Source: Desulfobotulus mexicanus (lineage in GTDB: Bacteria; Desulfobacterota; Desulfobacteria; Desulfobacterales; ASO4-4). From it: a stretch of 64,000 bases of DNA. Position numbers and translations under genes: made by a program. The notes under the pieces are model-generated. The model searched no databases, had not been told where the DNA came from, and was given only the letters and a program-made list of their open reading frames with translations. Location of the stretch: positions 45,035 through 109,034 of the forward strand of contig NZ_VDMB01000013.1 in the NCBI RefSeq assembly GCF_006175995.1, read 5' to 3'. Each line of letters starts with the position of its first letter. The stretch's first letter is position 1. Shown in pieces: positions 18,070 through 27,461 of the stretch.

Positions 18070-19314
18070 TCATCTGTTTTTTGATTTTTTGTTTTTTATT
18101 CTTTTTTTTGCATCAAAGGCTTCCTGGGTCGCAATGAGTTCCTCAAGGGACTGTTCCTGGGAAAACAAAAGGGTTTCGGTGTAGGTTGCCTTGTCCATGA
18201 AAAGCTGGGGAACGGGTTTTCCTATGAGCCTTTCAATGGATTCCAGCATCTCTTTTTCCTCCTGACTGCAAAAGGAAATGGCCAGCCCCTTGTTCACTCC
18301 TCTGCCTGTACGGCCCACCCTGTGTACGTAGTTTTCCGCCACATCCGGAAGATCGTAATTTATGACAACTTGCACATCGGGAATGTCTATGCCCCTTGCG
18401 GACACATCCGTTGCTATGAGCATTCGGCAGCGACCTGTTCTGAAGGATTGCATGGCATCCATACGCTCCTTCTGATCTTTATCTCCATGGATGAAAAGGG
18501 CAGGTATATCAACCCTGTCCATGGCCTTTGCCACCCTTTCTGCCCTGACCTTTGTACGGACAAAGACCATTATTTTTTCTTCGGGATGCTCTTTTACGTA
18601 GCGCTCCAGAAAAAAGCGCTTGTCGTCCATTTCAACAAACATCACATGGTGGGAGACATTTTTGGAAACGGGATCTTCCGGGGAAATCTGTATGCGGATG
18701 GCCGAACTTTTGACCTGCGAAAAGGCCAGTTTCTTAATTTCCGGACCGATGGTGGCGGAAAAGAAAAGGGTCTGGTGTTTATGGGTTAGTTTTTTCTTGA
18801 TTGCTTCAATGTCGCCTATGAAACCCAGATCCAGCATCCGATCCGCCTCGTCCAGTACCAGGGTGCGGATACGTTCCAGATCCAGAAAGCCCTGCTTGAT
18901 CAGATCAAACATCCGGCCCGGAGTGGCCACCAGAATGTCGATGCCGTCCTGAAGTTTTTTAACCTGAAGATCCTGCTCCACTCCGCCGTAAAGGGCAAAG
19001 GCCTTCACCTTGGTATGGCGGGACAGTTTTTCAAAAACATCGCCTATCTGGGCGGCCAGCTCCCTTGTTGGAACCAGAACAAGGCAGCTGATGCCATAAC
19101 TGCGTTTGCTGGATTTTTTTCTGTGAATGCCGTCAATCAGGGGAATGGCAAAGGCTGCGGTTTTACCGGTTCCTGTCTGGGCTATGGCCAGCACATCCTC
19201 ACCCTTCTGTATGGAGGGAATGGCCTTGAACTGGATGTCCGTGGGGCGTTTGAATCCCAGGGATTCCAGGTTGGCTTTGATTTCATCGGATATGTAATAC
19301 TGTTCAAATTTCAT
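18070..19314 (-). CDS. rhlE: DEAD-box RNA helicase, RhlE type
   Basis: ATP-dependent RNA helicase of 414 residues. All core motifs are visible: the Q motif ahead of AIAQTGTGKT (motif I), PTRELA (Ia), VLDEADRML (DEAD), FSATI (SAT, motif III), and HRVGRTGR (motif VI). The C-terminal tail is short and basic (KKRIKNKKSKNR), as in RhlE proteins that act in ribosome assembly or RNA decay. It is monocistronic, ending near a terminator. SrmB or other DEAD-box subfamilies cannot be fully excluded. Confidence 0.9.
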   Translation of the reverse strand: MKFEQYYISDEIKANLESLGFKRPTDIQFKAIPSIQKGEDVLAIAQTGTGKTAAFAIPLIDGIHRKKSSKRSYGISCLVLVPTRELAAQIGDVFEKLSRHTKVKAFALYGGVEQDLQVKKLQDGIDILVATPGRMFDLIKQGFLDLERIRTLVLDEADRMLDLGFIGDIEAIKKKLTHKHQTLFFSATIGPEIKKLAFSQVKSSAIRIQISPEDPVSKNVSHHVMFVEMDDKRFFLERYVKEHPEEKIMVFVRTKVRAERVAKAMDRVDIPALFIHGDKDQKERMDAMQSFRTGRCRMLIATDVSARGIDIPDVQVVINYDLPDVAENYVHRVGRTGRGVNKGLAISFCSQEEKEMLESIERLIGKPVPQLFMDKATYTETLLFSQEQSLEELIATQEAFDAKKRIKNKKSKNR

Positions 19315-19421
19315 GCTTTTTCCTTGGGATGTCTAGCAAAATGCCCTTAACGGGCCGGATACAGAGAAAGAAGGGATGCCATTTTCAGGTCATGATGACA
19401 AGGTATTTATGCTTACCTGTT

Positions 19422-21626
19422 CTATCTCCTCTGTATTTCCTGCTTTTTCAAAAGTTCTTCAAAAGCTTCCGCAGGCACGGGGCGGGAAAAAAGATAGCCC
19501 TGACCTTCGGTACATCCCATTTCAAGAAGGGCTTTGCGCTGACTTTCATCTTCTATGCCTTCCCCTATGGTCTGCAGAGAGAGTTTTTCCGCCAGCTGGA
19601 GGACCGTTGCCGCAATGCCCTGATTGTCCAGACGGCACCCGGGGCCGCTGATAAAGGCTTTGTCTATTTTCAGGCGGTTGATGTGGAGCTGGTGCAGAAC
19701 ACTTAAGGATGAGTAGCCGGTACCAAAGTCATCCATGGCTATGGAAACACCTGCCTGACATACGGCCCCAAGGGTGGGCTTGATGCGTTCCAGACTTTCT
19801 ATGGCAACGGATTCCGTGAGCTCAATTTCCACACGGGCAGGCTCAACCCTGCAGTCTTCCATGGCCTGAAAAAGTTTTGTTGCAAAATCCGGTTCCCTGA
19901 ACTGGGTCTGGGAAACATTGACGGAAATTCTGAAGTCTTCGGATGCAATGTTCCCAAGATTTTTGAGAAAGCGGAATGCTGTACGCATGACCCATTCTCC
20001 TATGGGAACCATCAGCCCCGACTGTTCCGCAAGGGGAATGAAACGGTCCGGCGGGATAAAATCTCCGTTGTCACTTCGCCATCTGAGCAGGGCTTCTGCT
20101 GCGGTGATTCTGCCGGTTTTCAGGTTCACAATGGGCTGGTACATGAGAAAAAGTCTCTCCGATGTGAAGGCCTGACGGAGCTGGCTGAGCATCTGCATGC
20201 GATCCCTTGCCGCAGTAACATGCTCAGGATCATAAAAGACCACCTTGCCCCGGTTAAACCTTTTGGCCTGTTTCAGAGAAACGCCCGCATTTTTAAGGAT
20301 GGTGGCGGAGGAAATGCTGTTATCCGGCAGGGGAATCAGGCTGGATGTGGCCGAAAGCCTCAGGGACTCTTCTCCTATGATGAAAGGGGGAAGAAATACG
20401 TCCCTTAAGCGGTCTGCATGGATTTCCTTTTTAGGTCCCAGAAGGCCGAAAACATCACTGCTTATGCGGGCTATGAATACTTTTGCCGAGAAGTATTCCA
20501 GCAGTCTCTGGCTGATTGCCTGAAGTACAGCATCCCCGAAGTTTTGATCCAGTATGCTGTTTATGTCTGCAAAACCGTCAATATCCAGTAATGCCAACAT
20601 TCTTGATTCAGCATGGCCTTTATCGATTTCCATAAGAAAACGGGCGCGGTTGGCTATGCCCAGGAGTGGATCTTCAAATGCTGTCTGGCGGATTTTCTGA
20701 TAAAGACGGGCTTTTTCAAAGCCCGTAAGAATGTGTTGACAGAGAATGTCAATCAGTTGCTGCTGGAGTTTTTCCATGGGCAGGGTTTTGTCCACAAATA
20801 CGGCCATGGGCCTTGTACGGGAATCATGGAGGTAAAGGCAAAGACCGTTATTGAGCTGATGTTGCCGGAGATGCAGGGTCTCTTCTATACTGTTACGGAT
20901 TCTTTCGTCATTAATACAACCAAGATTTTTTCCGGTAAAGGCCCCGTACCGCCCCAGTCCTGCCAGAATGACGGGTTTTTCCCCTTCCATGATGCAGACC
21001 AGTCCGCTTGCGGGTATGGAGAGCATGGTGCAGATTTCTGTGATGACATCCTGTGCGAAATGAGTAAGGCCCTGGGCAGGTTCCCACCTTGCTGTGGCAT
21101 CCAGAATCATACCCAGACAATGGCGGCTGATTTCCAGTTGCTGAATCTGATGAAAGGCCCGGATGGCTGAGGTCATGGATGTGAAAAGCCGGGTGCGGGT
21201 CAGTTCAGCCTTGGTTTTGTAATCATTTATATCGTAGCGGAGAATGGTGTCAATTTCAGGGGCGTATCCCGGCTGACCCGTCCGCAGAATGATTCTCAGG
21301 CAGGTGTTTTTTATATCTTTGCGTATGGCATGGACAAGGCGCAGGCCCGCATCTTCTGTTTCCATAACCACGTCCAGAAGAATTACGGCAATATCTTTTT
21401 CCCGTATAAGGATGGTTCTGGCTTCTTCTCCGGAATAGGCATGGAAGAATTTCAGACGGCGGCCTTCTACTTCCATATCCTTTAATGCCAGCAGGGTTAC
21501 CTGATGGACATCGGGCTCATCGTCTGCAATGAGAACGGACCAGTACGATGGGGCAATCTGTTCCGTCATATCTGTTTCATCGAGAAATGTGAGGGGTTCA
21601 TGATCCGATGTATAGGAATCTGACAT
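19422..21626 (-). CDS. Response regulator with DUF3369-like, degenerate GGDEF and EAL domains
   Basis: This 734-residue protein begins with a receiver domain (ADDEPDVHQ acidic pocket, phospho-Asp in VILLDVVMET). A DUF3369-like sensory segment follows, then a GGDEF-type domain and an EAL domain. The GGDEF motif is lost (ISSDVFGLLG at the expected place), so cyclase activity is unlikely. The EAL half looks intact: EALLRWRS, ELTESVAIE, DDFGTGYSSL and the QGYLFSRP end are present. It probably degrades cyclic di-GMP when phosphorylated. It is the last gene of an operon with a histidine kinase and a periplasmic binding protein, so a periplasmic ligand likely sets its activity. Confidence 0.87.
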   Translation of the reverse strand: MSDSYTSDHEPLTFLDETDMTEQIAPSYWSVLIADDEPDVHQVTLLALKDMEVEGRRLKFFHAYSGEEARTILIREKDIAVILLDVVMETEDAGLRLVHAIRKDIKNTCLRIILRTGQPGYAPEIDTILRYDINDYKTKAELTRTRLFTSMTSAIRAFHQIQQLEISRHCLGMILDATARWEPAQGLTHFAQDVITEICTMLSIPASGLVCIMEGEKPVILAGLGRYGAFTGKNLGCINDERIRNSIEETLHLRQHQLNNGLCLYLHDSRTRPMAVFVDKTLPMEKLQQQLIDILCQHILTGFEKARLYQKIRQTAFEDPLLGIANRARFLMEIDKGHAESRMLALLDIDGFADINSILDQNFGDAVLQAISQRLLEYFSAKVFIARISSDVFGLLGPKKEIHADRLRDVFLPPFIIGEESLRLSATSSLIPLPDNSISSATILKNAGVSLKQAKRFNRGKVVFYDPEHVTAARDRMQMLSQLRQAFTSERLFLMYQPIVNLKTGRITAAEALLRWRSDNGDFIPPDRFIPLAEQSGLMVPIGEWVMRTAFRFLKNLGNIASEDFRISVNVSQTQFREPDFATKLFQAMEDCRVEPARVEIELTESVAIESLERIKPTLGAVCQAGVSIAMDDFGTGYSSLSVLHQLHINRLKIDKAFISGPGCRLDNQGIAATVLQLAEKLSLQTIGEGIEDESQRKALLEMGCTEGQGYLFSRPVPAEAFEELLKKQEIQRR

Positions 21627-21635
21627 GGTTTGTCC

Positions 21636-23960
21636 TTATGATTGCATGGGTTCCGTAGATGGGGATAGTTTCTGAACTGGTGCAGTAAGGGGAAGGCTAA
21701 TTATAAAAGAGCTTCCCCTTTGCCTGTGTGCATCAAGTTCAATATGGCCACCGAGCAGTTCCTGAACCAGATTGAAAACTATGTGCAGCCCAAGGCCTGA
21801 GCCACCCTGTCCCAGTCTTGTGGTGAAGAAGGGATCGAAAATTCTGGTTTTGTTTTCTTCGGGAATTCCACAGCCGTTGTCTTCTATATTTATCAGAACC
21901 TGTTTTTTCTCATTCCTTTGTGCATGGATGATAATATTACCGGCACTCTCCCCATCGAAAGCATGGATGAGTGCATTGGTGATGAGATTCATCAGTATCT
22001 GCCCCAGAGGGCCCGGATAACTGTCCATGGAAATTCCCTCTGGCACAGAGACTTCCAGTCTGTGGGGGGTTTTTTTTATGGCAGGGCCCATGGTGATAAT
22101 GATTTCGTCTATAATTTCTTTTAGTTCAAAGTTTCTTCGCTGATAGCTGGACTGGTCTACGGCCACTTGTTTGAAACTGTTTACAAGGTCTGCGGTCCTT
22201 TCAAGATTTCTGTCCAGAAGAGTACTGGCTTCTTCAACGGTTTCAAGAAAGTTATTGAGATCGGAACGGGTGAGGCCGGTCTGAAGTTTTCTCACAAATC
22301 GCCTTTGTGCATCCATGAGGGTACTGGATACGGTTACGGCATTACCTATGGGGGTGTTTAGCTCATGGGAAACACCCGCCACAAGGGCTCCAAGGGCAGA
22401 CATTTTTTCTGATCTGAGTAGTTCGTTCTGGGTTTTCTTGAGATTTTCCAGTGCCGCATGAAGATCTCTTGTTCTTTCTGCCACACGGCTTTCAAGGAAA
22501 AGGTTGAGCTGGGCCAGACGGCTGCGCTCTTCCGCAAGAGCCATTTCAGCTCTTTTTCTGTCGCTGATATCTACTCCGGAAACAAGAATATGGCGTTTTC
22601 CGCTGATCTGTATGGGGCTTGCATTGACCAGTACGGTCAGGGTCTGGCCTCTGGCTGTCTGCTGCTTGGCTTCAAAGCTGTCCTCAATACCGGAAATGGC
22701 AAGGTTCATGGCCAGCATCAGGCGGTTTCTGTCTTCGGAGCGTTTCCACCATGGAGTGTCCACCAATGGGGTTCCTTCCACATCAGCGGCGGTCATTCCC
22801 ATGGCATCCATGGCTCTTTGATTCACCAGGTCAACAATGCCTTCGGATGATACAAGTCCAGCCTGAAAGTAGCCATGGTCAAAGATCATACGGAAGCGTG
22901 CTTCGCTGTTTCGCATTTCCCGCAGAAGATTATTAAAGGATACAATAAGACTGTCCAGCTCACTATAGCCCTGTCCTTCAGGGATTTCAAGCCATCCCTC
23001 TTTTTCATGGGTGAGGGTCCGGGCCTGTTTGGACAGGGCATTAAGGGGTGAGGCTACCTGACGCAGTAGAAGTAAAAGCAGCAGAAGAAGGGCAAGGGCC
23101 GTAGTACTGCCAAAGGTCATGAGAATACCAAGGGTTTCTTTTTCAGAATCGGTCTGGGAAGAAATGGCAAGAATCAGGGAAAGGTTTTCCCGGGTATCGG
23201 GCAGCGTTCGCTGGGCGTAATGGAGGTGGTTTTTTTTGCTTACTTGAGAAAGGGGAAGGTTCATGGTGGGCCATGGCACTGGTTTTTCCATGGCAGAAAG
23301 AAGAATACTTTTGTTCCATACCAGAGCCAGTCCCTGAAGACCTGCTTCATGACGCCATCTTTCTATTAACGTTGGGTTTTCCGTCAGCCTGACACCTCCC
23401 CGGAGCATGGCCATAACCCGTCCGGTAACAGGATCCAGAAGGTGGGTACTGTAAACGAGATAATATTGGGTTGAATCTTTTGTTAAAGACAGAATAGCCC
23501 ATGCATTATGGGAAAAATCATCCCTGTGGGTAATGGCGATGTCTGAGGCTTCACCGAAAAGATCAAGGCTGACATCGGCCCAGCGGGGAGTACCGGGCTT
23601 TGAGACGAATAGAATTTCAAGCAAGCCTGTGGTATCAATGCGTCTGGTGGCAAGGAGCAGGGCTTCTGCCTTTTCCCGTTCTGATTTCCTGACGGTAGTG
23701 AGCAGGGCGGTATTCAGGCTGAGGGCCTGTATTCTGTCTTCAATCATGCGACGTTGCAGACCCATGAGATGGCTGACCATCTGGGCGCTCTGGTCAAAGG
23801 TTCGCTCCCTCTCCCGCCTTTCACCTTTTTTCCCGGTCTCTATGGCAAGGTAGATGTTGAGGGAGCCTGTTATTATAAAGATCAGGCCCACCAGAACAAT
23901 GATTTTATAGGAGACACCTGAAAAGAAGGCAGACCATGGGGTATGACTTGAAGGGCTCAT
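21636..23960 (-). CDS. Membrane sensor histidine kinase with PAS domain
   Basis: This 774-residue kinase has two membrane helices (about 20-40 and 285-305, the second being ALALLLLLLLL) around a periplasmic sensor region. A HAMP-like linker, a PAS domain and a coiled coil follow. The phospho-acceptor motif is VAGVSHELNTPIGN, and the ATPase boxes are NLITNALIHA (N box), EDNGCGIP (G1) and GGSGLGLHIV (G2). The start overlaps the end of the upstream binding-protein gene by four bases (ATGA). The pairing of a periplasmic binding protein with a sensor kinase recalls LuxPQ and TorTS. The downstream EAL regulator is its likely target. Confidence 0.88.
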   Translation of the reverse strand: MSPSSHTPWSAFFSGVSYKIIVLVGLIFIITGSLNIYLAIETGKKGERRERERTFDQSAQMVSHLMGLQRRMIEDRIQALSLNTALLTTVRKSEREKAEALLLATRRIDTTGLLEILFVSKPGTPRWADVSLDLFGEASDIAITHRDDFSHNAWAILSLTKDSTQYYLVYSTHLLDPVTGRVMAMLRGGVRLTENPTLIERWRHEAGLQGLALVWNKSILLSAMEKPVPWPTMNLPLSQVSKKNHLHYAQRTLPDTRENLSLILAISSQTDSEKETLGILMTFGSTTALALLLLLLLLLRQVASPLNALSKQARTLTHEKEGWLEIPEGQGYSELDSLIVSFNNLLREMRNSEARFRMIFDHGYFQAGLVSSEGIVDLVNQRAMDAMGMTAADVEGTPLVDTPWWKRSEDRNRLMLAMNLAISGIEDSFEAKQQTARGQTLTVLVNASPIQISGKRHILVSGVDISDRKRAEMALAEERSRLAQLNLFLESRVAERTRDLHAALENLKKTQNELLRSEKMSALGALVAGVSHELNTPIGNAVTVSSTLMDAQRRFVRKLQTGLTRSDLNNFLETVEEASTLLDRNLERTADLVNSFKQVAVDQSSYQRRNFELKEIIDEIIITMGPAIKKTPHRLEVSVPEGISMDSYPGPLGQILMNLITNALIHAFDGESAGNIIIHAQRNEKKQVLINIEDNGCGIPEENKTRIFDPFFTTRLGQGGSGLGLHIVFNLVQELLGGHIELDAHRQRGSSFIISLPLTAPVQKLSPSTEPMQS

Positions 23961-25123
23961 GGCAGTTCTCCTTGCAATCCGGAATAGCGGAATGCCTGAC
24001 GGCTTATTTCGTTAAGGGTTACCCTTGACATGTCTGTGTCCACAAGTTGCATTCTGCCGGAATATATACGGGGGATATAGTGGCCCTGTCCCTGAATATC
24101 CAGGGCAATGGCATCTGCCATGGCCACACCGCTGTCATCATTTATCCGCATGAGGGTAACATCCAGCTCTCCTTTTTCAAGGGCATCCAGCTCGGCCTGT
24201 CCGCCGCCCCAGCCATTGAGATGAATCTGCTTTTCTATGCCCATTTCCTTAAGGGCATCCGCAGCACCCAGGGCAATGTCCGTTGTGGTGGCATATATTC
24301 TTGTCAGATCCGGATGGCGGTCTATGGCTTCAAGGGTTGCCAGTCTGGCTTTTTTTCTGTTGATACCCGTAAAAAAAATATCTTTCGGTTTCAGACCGTG
24401 GGCAGCATTGAAGTTGATGTAGGTATCTCCCCTCAATTTACTCAGATATCCATGGTCTGGATTCAGGACCACATAGGAACCTGGGGTTTTTCGGCCATGT
24501 TCCGCAAGCATGCGTGTGCCTTCCACATGATCAAATCCCACATATAAAAGGGGGGGAGAAATGTCCCATCGTTTAATGGGGGTTGTGATGTTCTGCAGAA
24601 TAATTTTTGGTTTTGGGCGGGAAAGGATTCTCTCTATTATTTTATTGTGTTCCGGTGAGGGAAGGGTACAGATAAGATAATCCGGGTTCATTTGCAGCAT
24701 GTCCCGGATCAGATGCATATCCTCATGGGAAACATAGGGCTTGTTATCATAGCGGAGCCTCACATGAAGAATATAGGGAATTTTATGTTCATGCATCCGC
24801 AGGGTAAAGGCCTTGATGTTTCTTGTCCAGTAGTCAGAGGTTTCAAAGCCGGGGTAAATGATGCCAATGCGTACCGGTTCAGGGATATGGAAGGATTCTG
24901 GCAGTGGTATGGCAGGGCTTTCTACCCGCTTGGAAAAAAATGCGTTTTTATCCTTTTGTTCTGGATGTTTTTCCATGAAGGCTTCCATGGTCCAATAGCC
25001 AGAAACAGTATCTGCAAGGGTGGACAGAGGCCAGAGAAGTAGGGCTGTAAGGATCGGGAAAAGCAGGATAGTAAAAAGGGCTGAGCCGGAATAGCTATGT
25101 CCGTTCAGGGGGGATTCATCCAT
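23957..25123 (-). CDS. Periplasmic sugar-binding-like sensor protein (LuxP/TorT type)
   Basis: This 388-residue protein has an N-terminal membrane anchor or uncleaved signal and the type I periplasmic binding fold of the ribose/LuxP/TorT group. Recognisable blocks are RIGIIYPGFETSDYW, LLYVGFDHVEGTRMLAEHG and NGWGGGQAELDALEKG. No ABC permease or ATPase is nearby. It is instead followed directly, with a four-base overlap, by a sensor kinase gene and then an EAL-domain regulator. I infer that it presents a bound ligand to the kinase. The ligand cannot be guessed from the sequence. Confidence 0.85.
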   Translation of the reverse strand: MDESPLNGHSYSGSALFTILLFPILTALLLWPLSTLADTVSGYWTMEAFMEKHPEQKDKNAFFSKRVESPAIPLPESFHIPEPVRIGIIYPGFETSDYWTRNIKAFTLRMHEHKIPYILHVRLRYDNKPYVSHEDMHLIRDMLQMNPDYLICTLPSPEHNKIIERILSRPKPKIILQNITTPIKRWDISPPLLYVGFDHVEGTRMLAEHGRKTPGSYVVLNPDHGYLSKLRGDTYINFNAAHGLKPKDIFFTGINRKKARLATLEAIDRHPDLTRIYATTTDIALGAADALKEMGIEKQIHLNGWGGGQAELDALEKGELDVTLMRINDDSGVAMADAIALDIQGQGHYIPRIYSGRMQLVDTDMSRVTLNEISRQAFRYSGLQGELP

Positions 25124-25275
25124 CTCTTCTCCTTTAAGTCATGGGGGATACCAGTCATTCAGTTTCCGGTCAGGCACGGTGTTTGGGTGCCAAGGCCTTT
25201 ATAAAACGGAGGGCAGCCGTGATGCAGGTCTGGTTTTTCAGTTTTTCTGCCGGAGTGGGTAGCGGTTTTGAAGGA

Positions 25276-26208
25276 TCAGAGCCAGTCCGTCAGAAGAATG
25301 CCTATTCCTATGCGGTTGACGGAGGTGTTGTAGTCCAGCATGCTTTCTCCGTAGCCATTGAAAAACTGAAGATACAGTTTCAGATGCTCATGCAGGGGAA
25401 AGGTCCAGTCGGCCTGAACAGCCCCCTTGTTTTCATTTCTCCGGAGGTTGTTTCTGAAAAGAAGGGAAAGATTCTGGTCATTGCCGAATTTGTATGCCAG
25501 ACGCAGATCACCGTAACCGAGGTAATGGTGAATATCTGGATTATCATCCCCATAGGGGTCATCGGGGTATTGTTTTTTATCTTCGGGGATACGGTACCAT
25601 GGGCGTATGGCAACCACAAAGTTGTCACCGATGGTCCAGATGCTGTTGAGGATGATACGGTTCCAGCTTCTGGACTTGATACCGCTTTGGCCGTTGGACT
25701 GATGATTCAGGGAAAGTACCAGTTGGGAAAGACGGATGCTGCCCATCTGTTGATTAAGGGTGTATGAAAGAAGCACCTCAGGTTCATGGTTGGTTTCCCG
25801 GAAGGGGCTGGAGGCATTTTTGTTGTAGGCCTGCCACCATGACCGGTTTGTATAGGCAAAGGCCAGATTCCCCCGTTCGTCCCAGAAATTACGGAAAATA
25901 TAGGTTTTCAGGCTTAGCTGGAAATGAACTTCGGATTTTTCCACATCCGTTCCGGGTTCCGCAAAGATCCCGTTGGGAGAACTGTTCCATGTGAATGGAA
26001 GCAGATAGTTGGGCTTATGGGGGGTGATGGAAAAGGGGTTGGAGGTGGTTTTCATCTCCTGTTTTCGCCTCTGATCCAGAACATTGGCAGGCGACGGTAT
26101 GGCAGTGTTCAGCTCTTCAGTGTTATGGGGCAGTATGTCTGCGGTGGCAGAAAAGGTGATTGTCCAGATCAAAAGAAAAGAAAAGAAAAGATGCTTCAAA
26201 TTTTGCAT
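25276..26208 (-). CDS. pldA: Outer-membrane phospholipase A1
   Basis: OMPLA is a dimeric barrel enzyme that hydrolyses misplaced phospholipids in the outer leaflet. The catalytic triad region is intact: LNHQSNGQS gives the His and Ser, and SRSWNRI supplies the Asn, as in the E. coli enzyme. The N-terminus has a signal peptide (FFSFLLIWTITFSATA). Further OMPLA blocks are VAIRPWYRIPE and the C-terminal beta strands GIGILLTDWL. Length of 310 residues is slightly above E. coli PldA. It sits between two sensory operons, with about 150 bases upstream of the next gene, so it probably has its own transcript. Confidence 0.92.
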   Translation of the reverse strand: MQNLKHLFFSFLLIWTITFSATADILPHNTEELNTAIPSPANVLDQRRKQEMKTTSNPFSITPHKPNYLLPFTWNSSPNGIFAEPGTDVEKSEVHFQLSLKTYIFRNFWDERGNLAFAYTNRSWWQAYNKNASSPFRETNHEPEVLLSYTLNQQMGSIRLSQLVLSLNHQSNGQSGIKSRSWNRIILNSIWTIGDNFVVAIRPWYRIPEDKKQYPDDPYGDDNPDIHHYLGYGDLRLAYKFGNDQNLSLLFRNNLRRNENKGAVQADWTFPLHEHLKLYLQFFNGYGESMLDYNTSVNRIGIGILLTDWL

Positions 26209-26308
26209 GTTTATTCCTGAGGGTGAAAAGATTTTTAAACCTGTTCGGGTGCTGTTTTTCTGAATACCTGCGCAATGATAAGGTTATCTGCTCTTAATGG
26301 CAGAAGGG

Positions 26309-27451
26309 TCAGTTTCTTTGCTGCAGTGGAAAGTACAGTTCAAAGAGGCTTCCCTGTCCTGGAGTGCTTTCAATGCGGATGAAACCTTTGTGGGCTCTGA
26401 TCATGCCCAGCACGGCGGCAAGGCCCATTCCTCTTCCAATTATGTGTGTTGAAAAAAATGGGTCAAAAATATTCTCAATGTTATTTTCAGAAATGCCTTT
26501 ACCAGTATCTTGGATTTCCATACAGGCATAATTCATTTTTCCAGGAAGCAGATCAAGGGGAAAACGATTTTTCCCAGAGATATCCGGTCCTGATTTCATG
26601 GCAGTTCTTATGTGCATGGTACCATTTCCGTCCATGGCTTCACAGGCATTGATAAAAAGCTCGCTTAGTATCTGCTGAATCCCGTAGCAGTCTCCCATAA
26701 TGGGAAGAGCTTGCTGGAGAAATACCGTTTCCATCTGGATATTTTCTGGCATGGAGCCTTTAAATTCTGTGAGAAAACGCCTGCAGCATTTATTTAAATC
26801 CATTTGGGTGTGATTGTTCTGGGTTTTTCCTGTGTAGGTCAGAATCATCCGGCTGAAGTGGGAGGCTTTTTCCACGGAAGCCATGGCCGACTCTATGGAT
26901 TCAAGGGCCTTAGGATTGTTTTTGGAATAAACCGCTGCCAGCTCAAGGTTGCCCAGAACGGAATGGAGGTGGTTATTGAATTTATGAGCAATGGCGCCAG
27001 CCATACGCACAAGCCCTTCGGCTTTGAAAAGCTGACGGTTCAGGGCAGCACTTTTTTTGAGTTTTTTTCTGGCATGAAAGAGACTCAGGTGGGTGTGGAT
27101 GCGGGCCAGCACTTCTGCCTCGTGAAAGGGCTTTGTGATGTAATCCACAGCACCAGCACTGAAGGCTTTTAGCTTATCTTCCAGAGCATCCAGCGCTGTG
27201 ATGAAAATCAGGGGAATTTCCTCGTTGGCAGAATCGGAGCGGATACGTCTGCAAACCTCAAAACCATCCATTTCCGGCATCATGATATCCATGAGAATAA
27301 GAGCCGGTGGCCTGGCTGCAATGGCCTTCAGTGCCATGGGACCGCTGCTTACAGGTCTGGCTTCATAACCCTTGGTTTTCAAAATGGCTGTGAGTACGCG
27401 CAGATTGTCCGTATTGTCATCCACAATAAGAATGTCGCTGGGTTGTGCCAT
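26309..27451 (-). CDS. Receiver-histidine kinase hybrid (cytosolic)
   Basis: This 380-residue soluble protein starts with a receiver domain (DILIVDDNTDN, phospho-Asp in LILMDIMMPE). A degenerate phospho-acceptor helix (AIAHKFNNHLHSVLGNLE) and a GHKL ATPase domain (INACEAM, IQDTGKGIS, GRGMGLAAVLG) follow. The AHKFNNHL sequence replaces the usual SHELRTPL but keeps the His, as in NtrB-like kinases. I chose the ATG at 27451 because AAAGGA stands five bases upstream; the longer frame overlaps the preceding gene. It is the last of three genes with a membrane kinase and a binding protein. It may be the output relay of that system. Confidence 0.82.
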   Translation of the reverse strand: MAQPSDILIVDDNTDNLRVLTAILKTKGYEARPVSSGPMALKAIAARPPALILMDIMMPEMDGFEVCRRIRSDSANEEIPLIFITALDALEDKLKAFSAGAVDYITKPFHEAEVLARIHTHLSLFHARKKLKKSAALNRQLFKAEGLVRMAGAIAHKFNNHLHSVLGNLELAAVYSKNNPKALESIESAMASVEKASHFSRMILTYTGKTQNNHTQMDLNKCCRRFLTEFKGSMPENIQMETVFLQQALPIMGDCYGIQQILSELFINACEAMDGNGTMHIRTAMKSGPDISGKNRFPLDLLPGKMNYACMEIQDTGKGISENNIENIFDPFFSTHIIGRGMGLAAVLGMIRAHKGFIRIESTPGQGSLFELYFPLQQRN

Positions 27452-27461
27452 GGAGGTCCTT

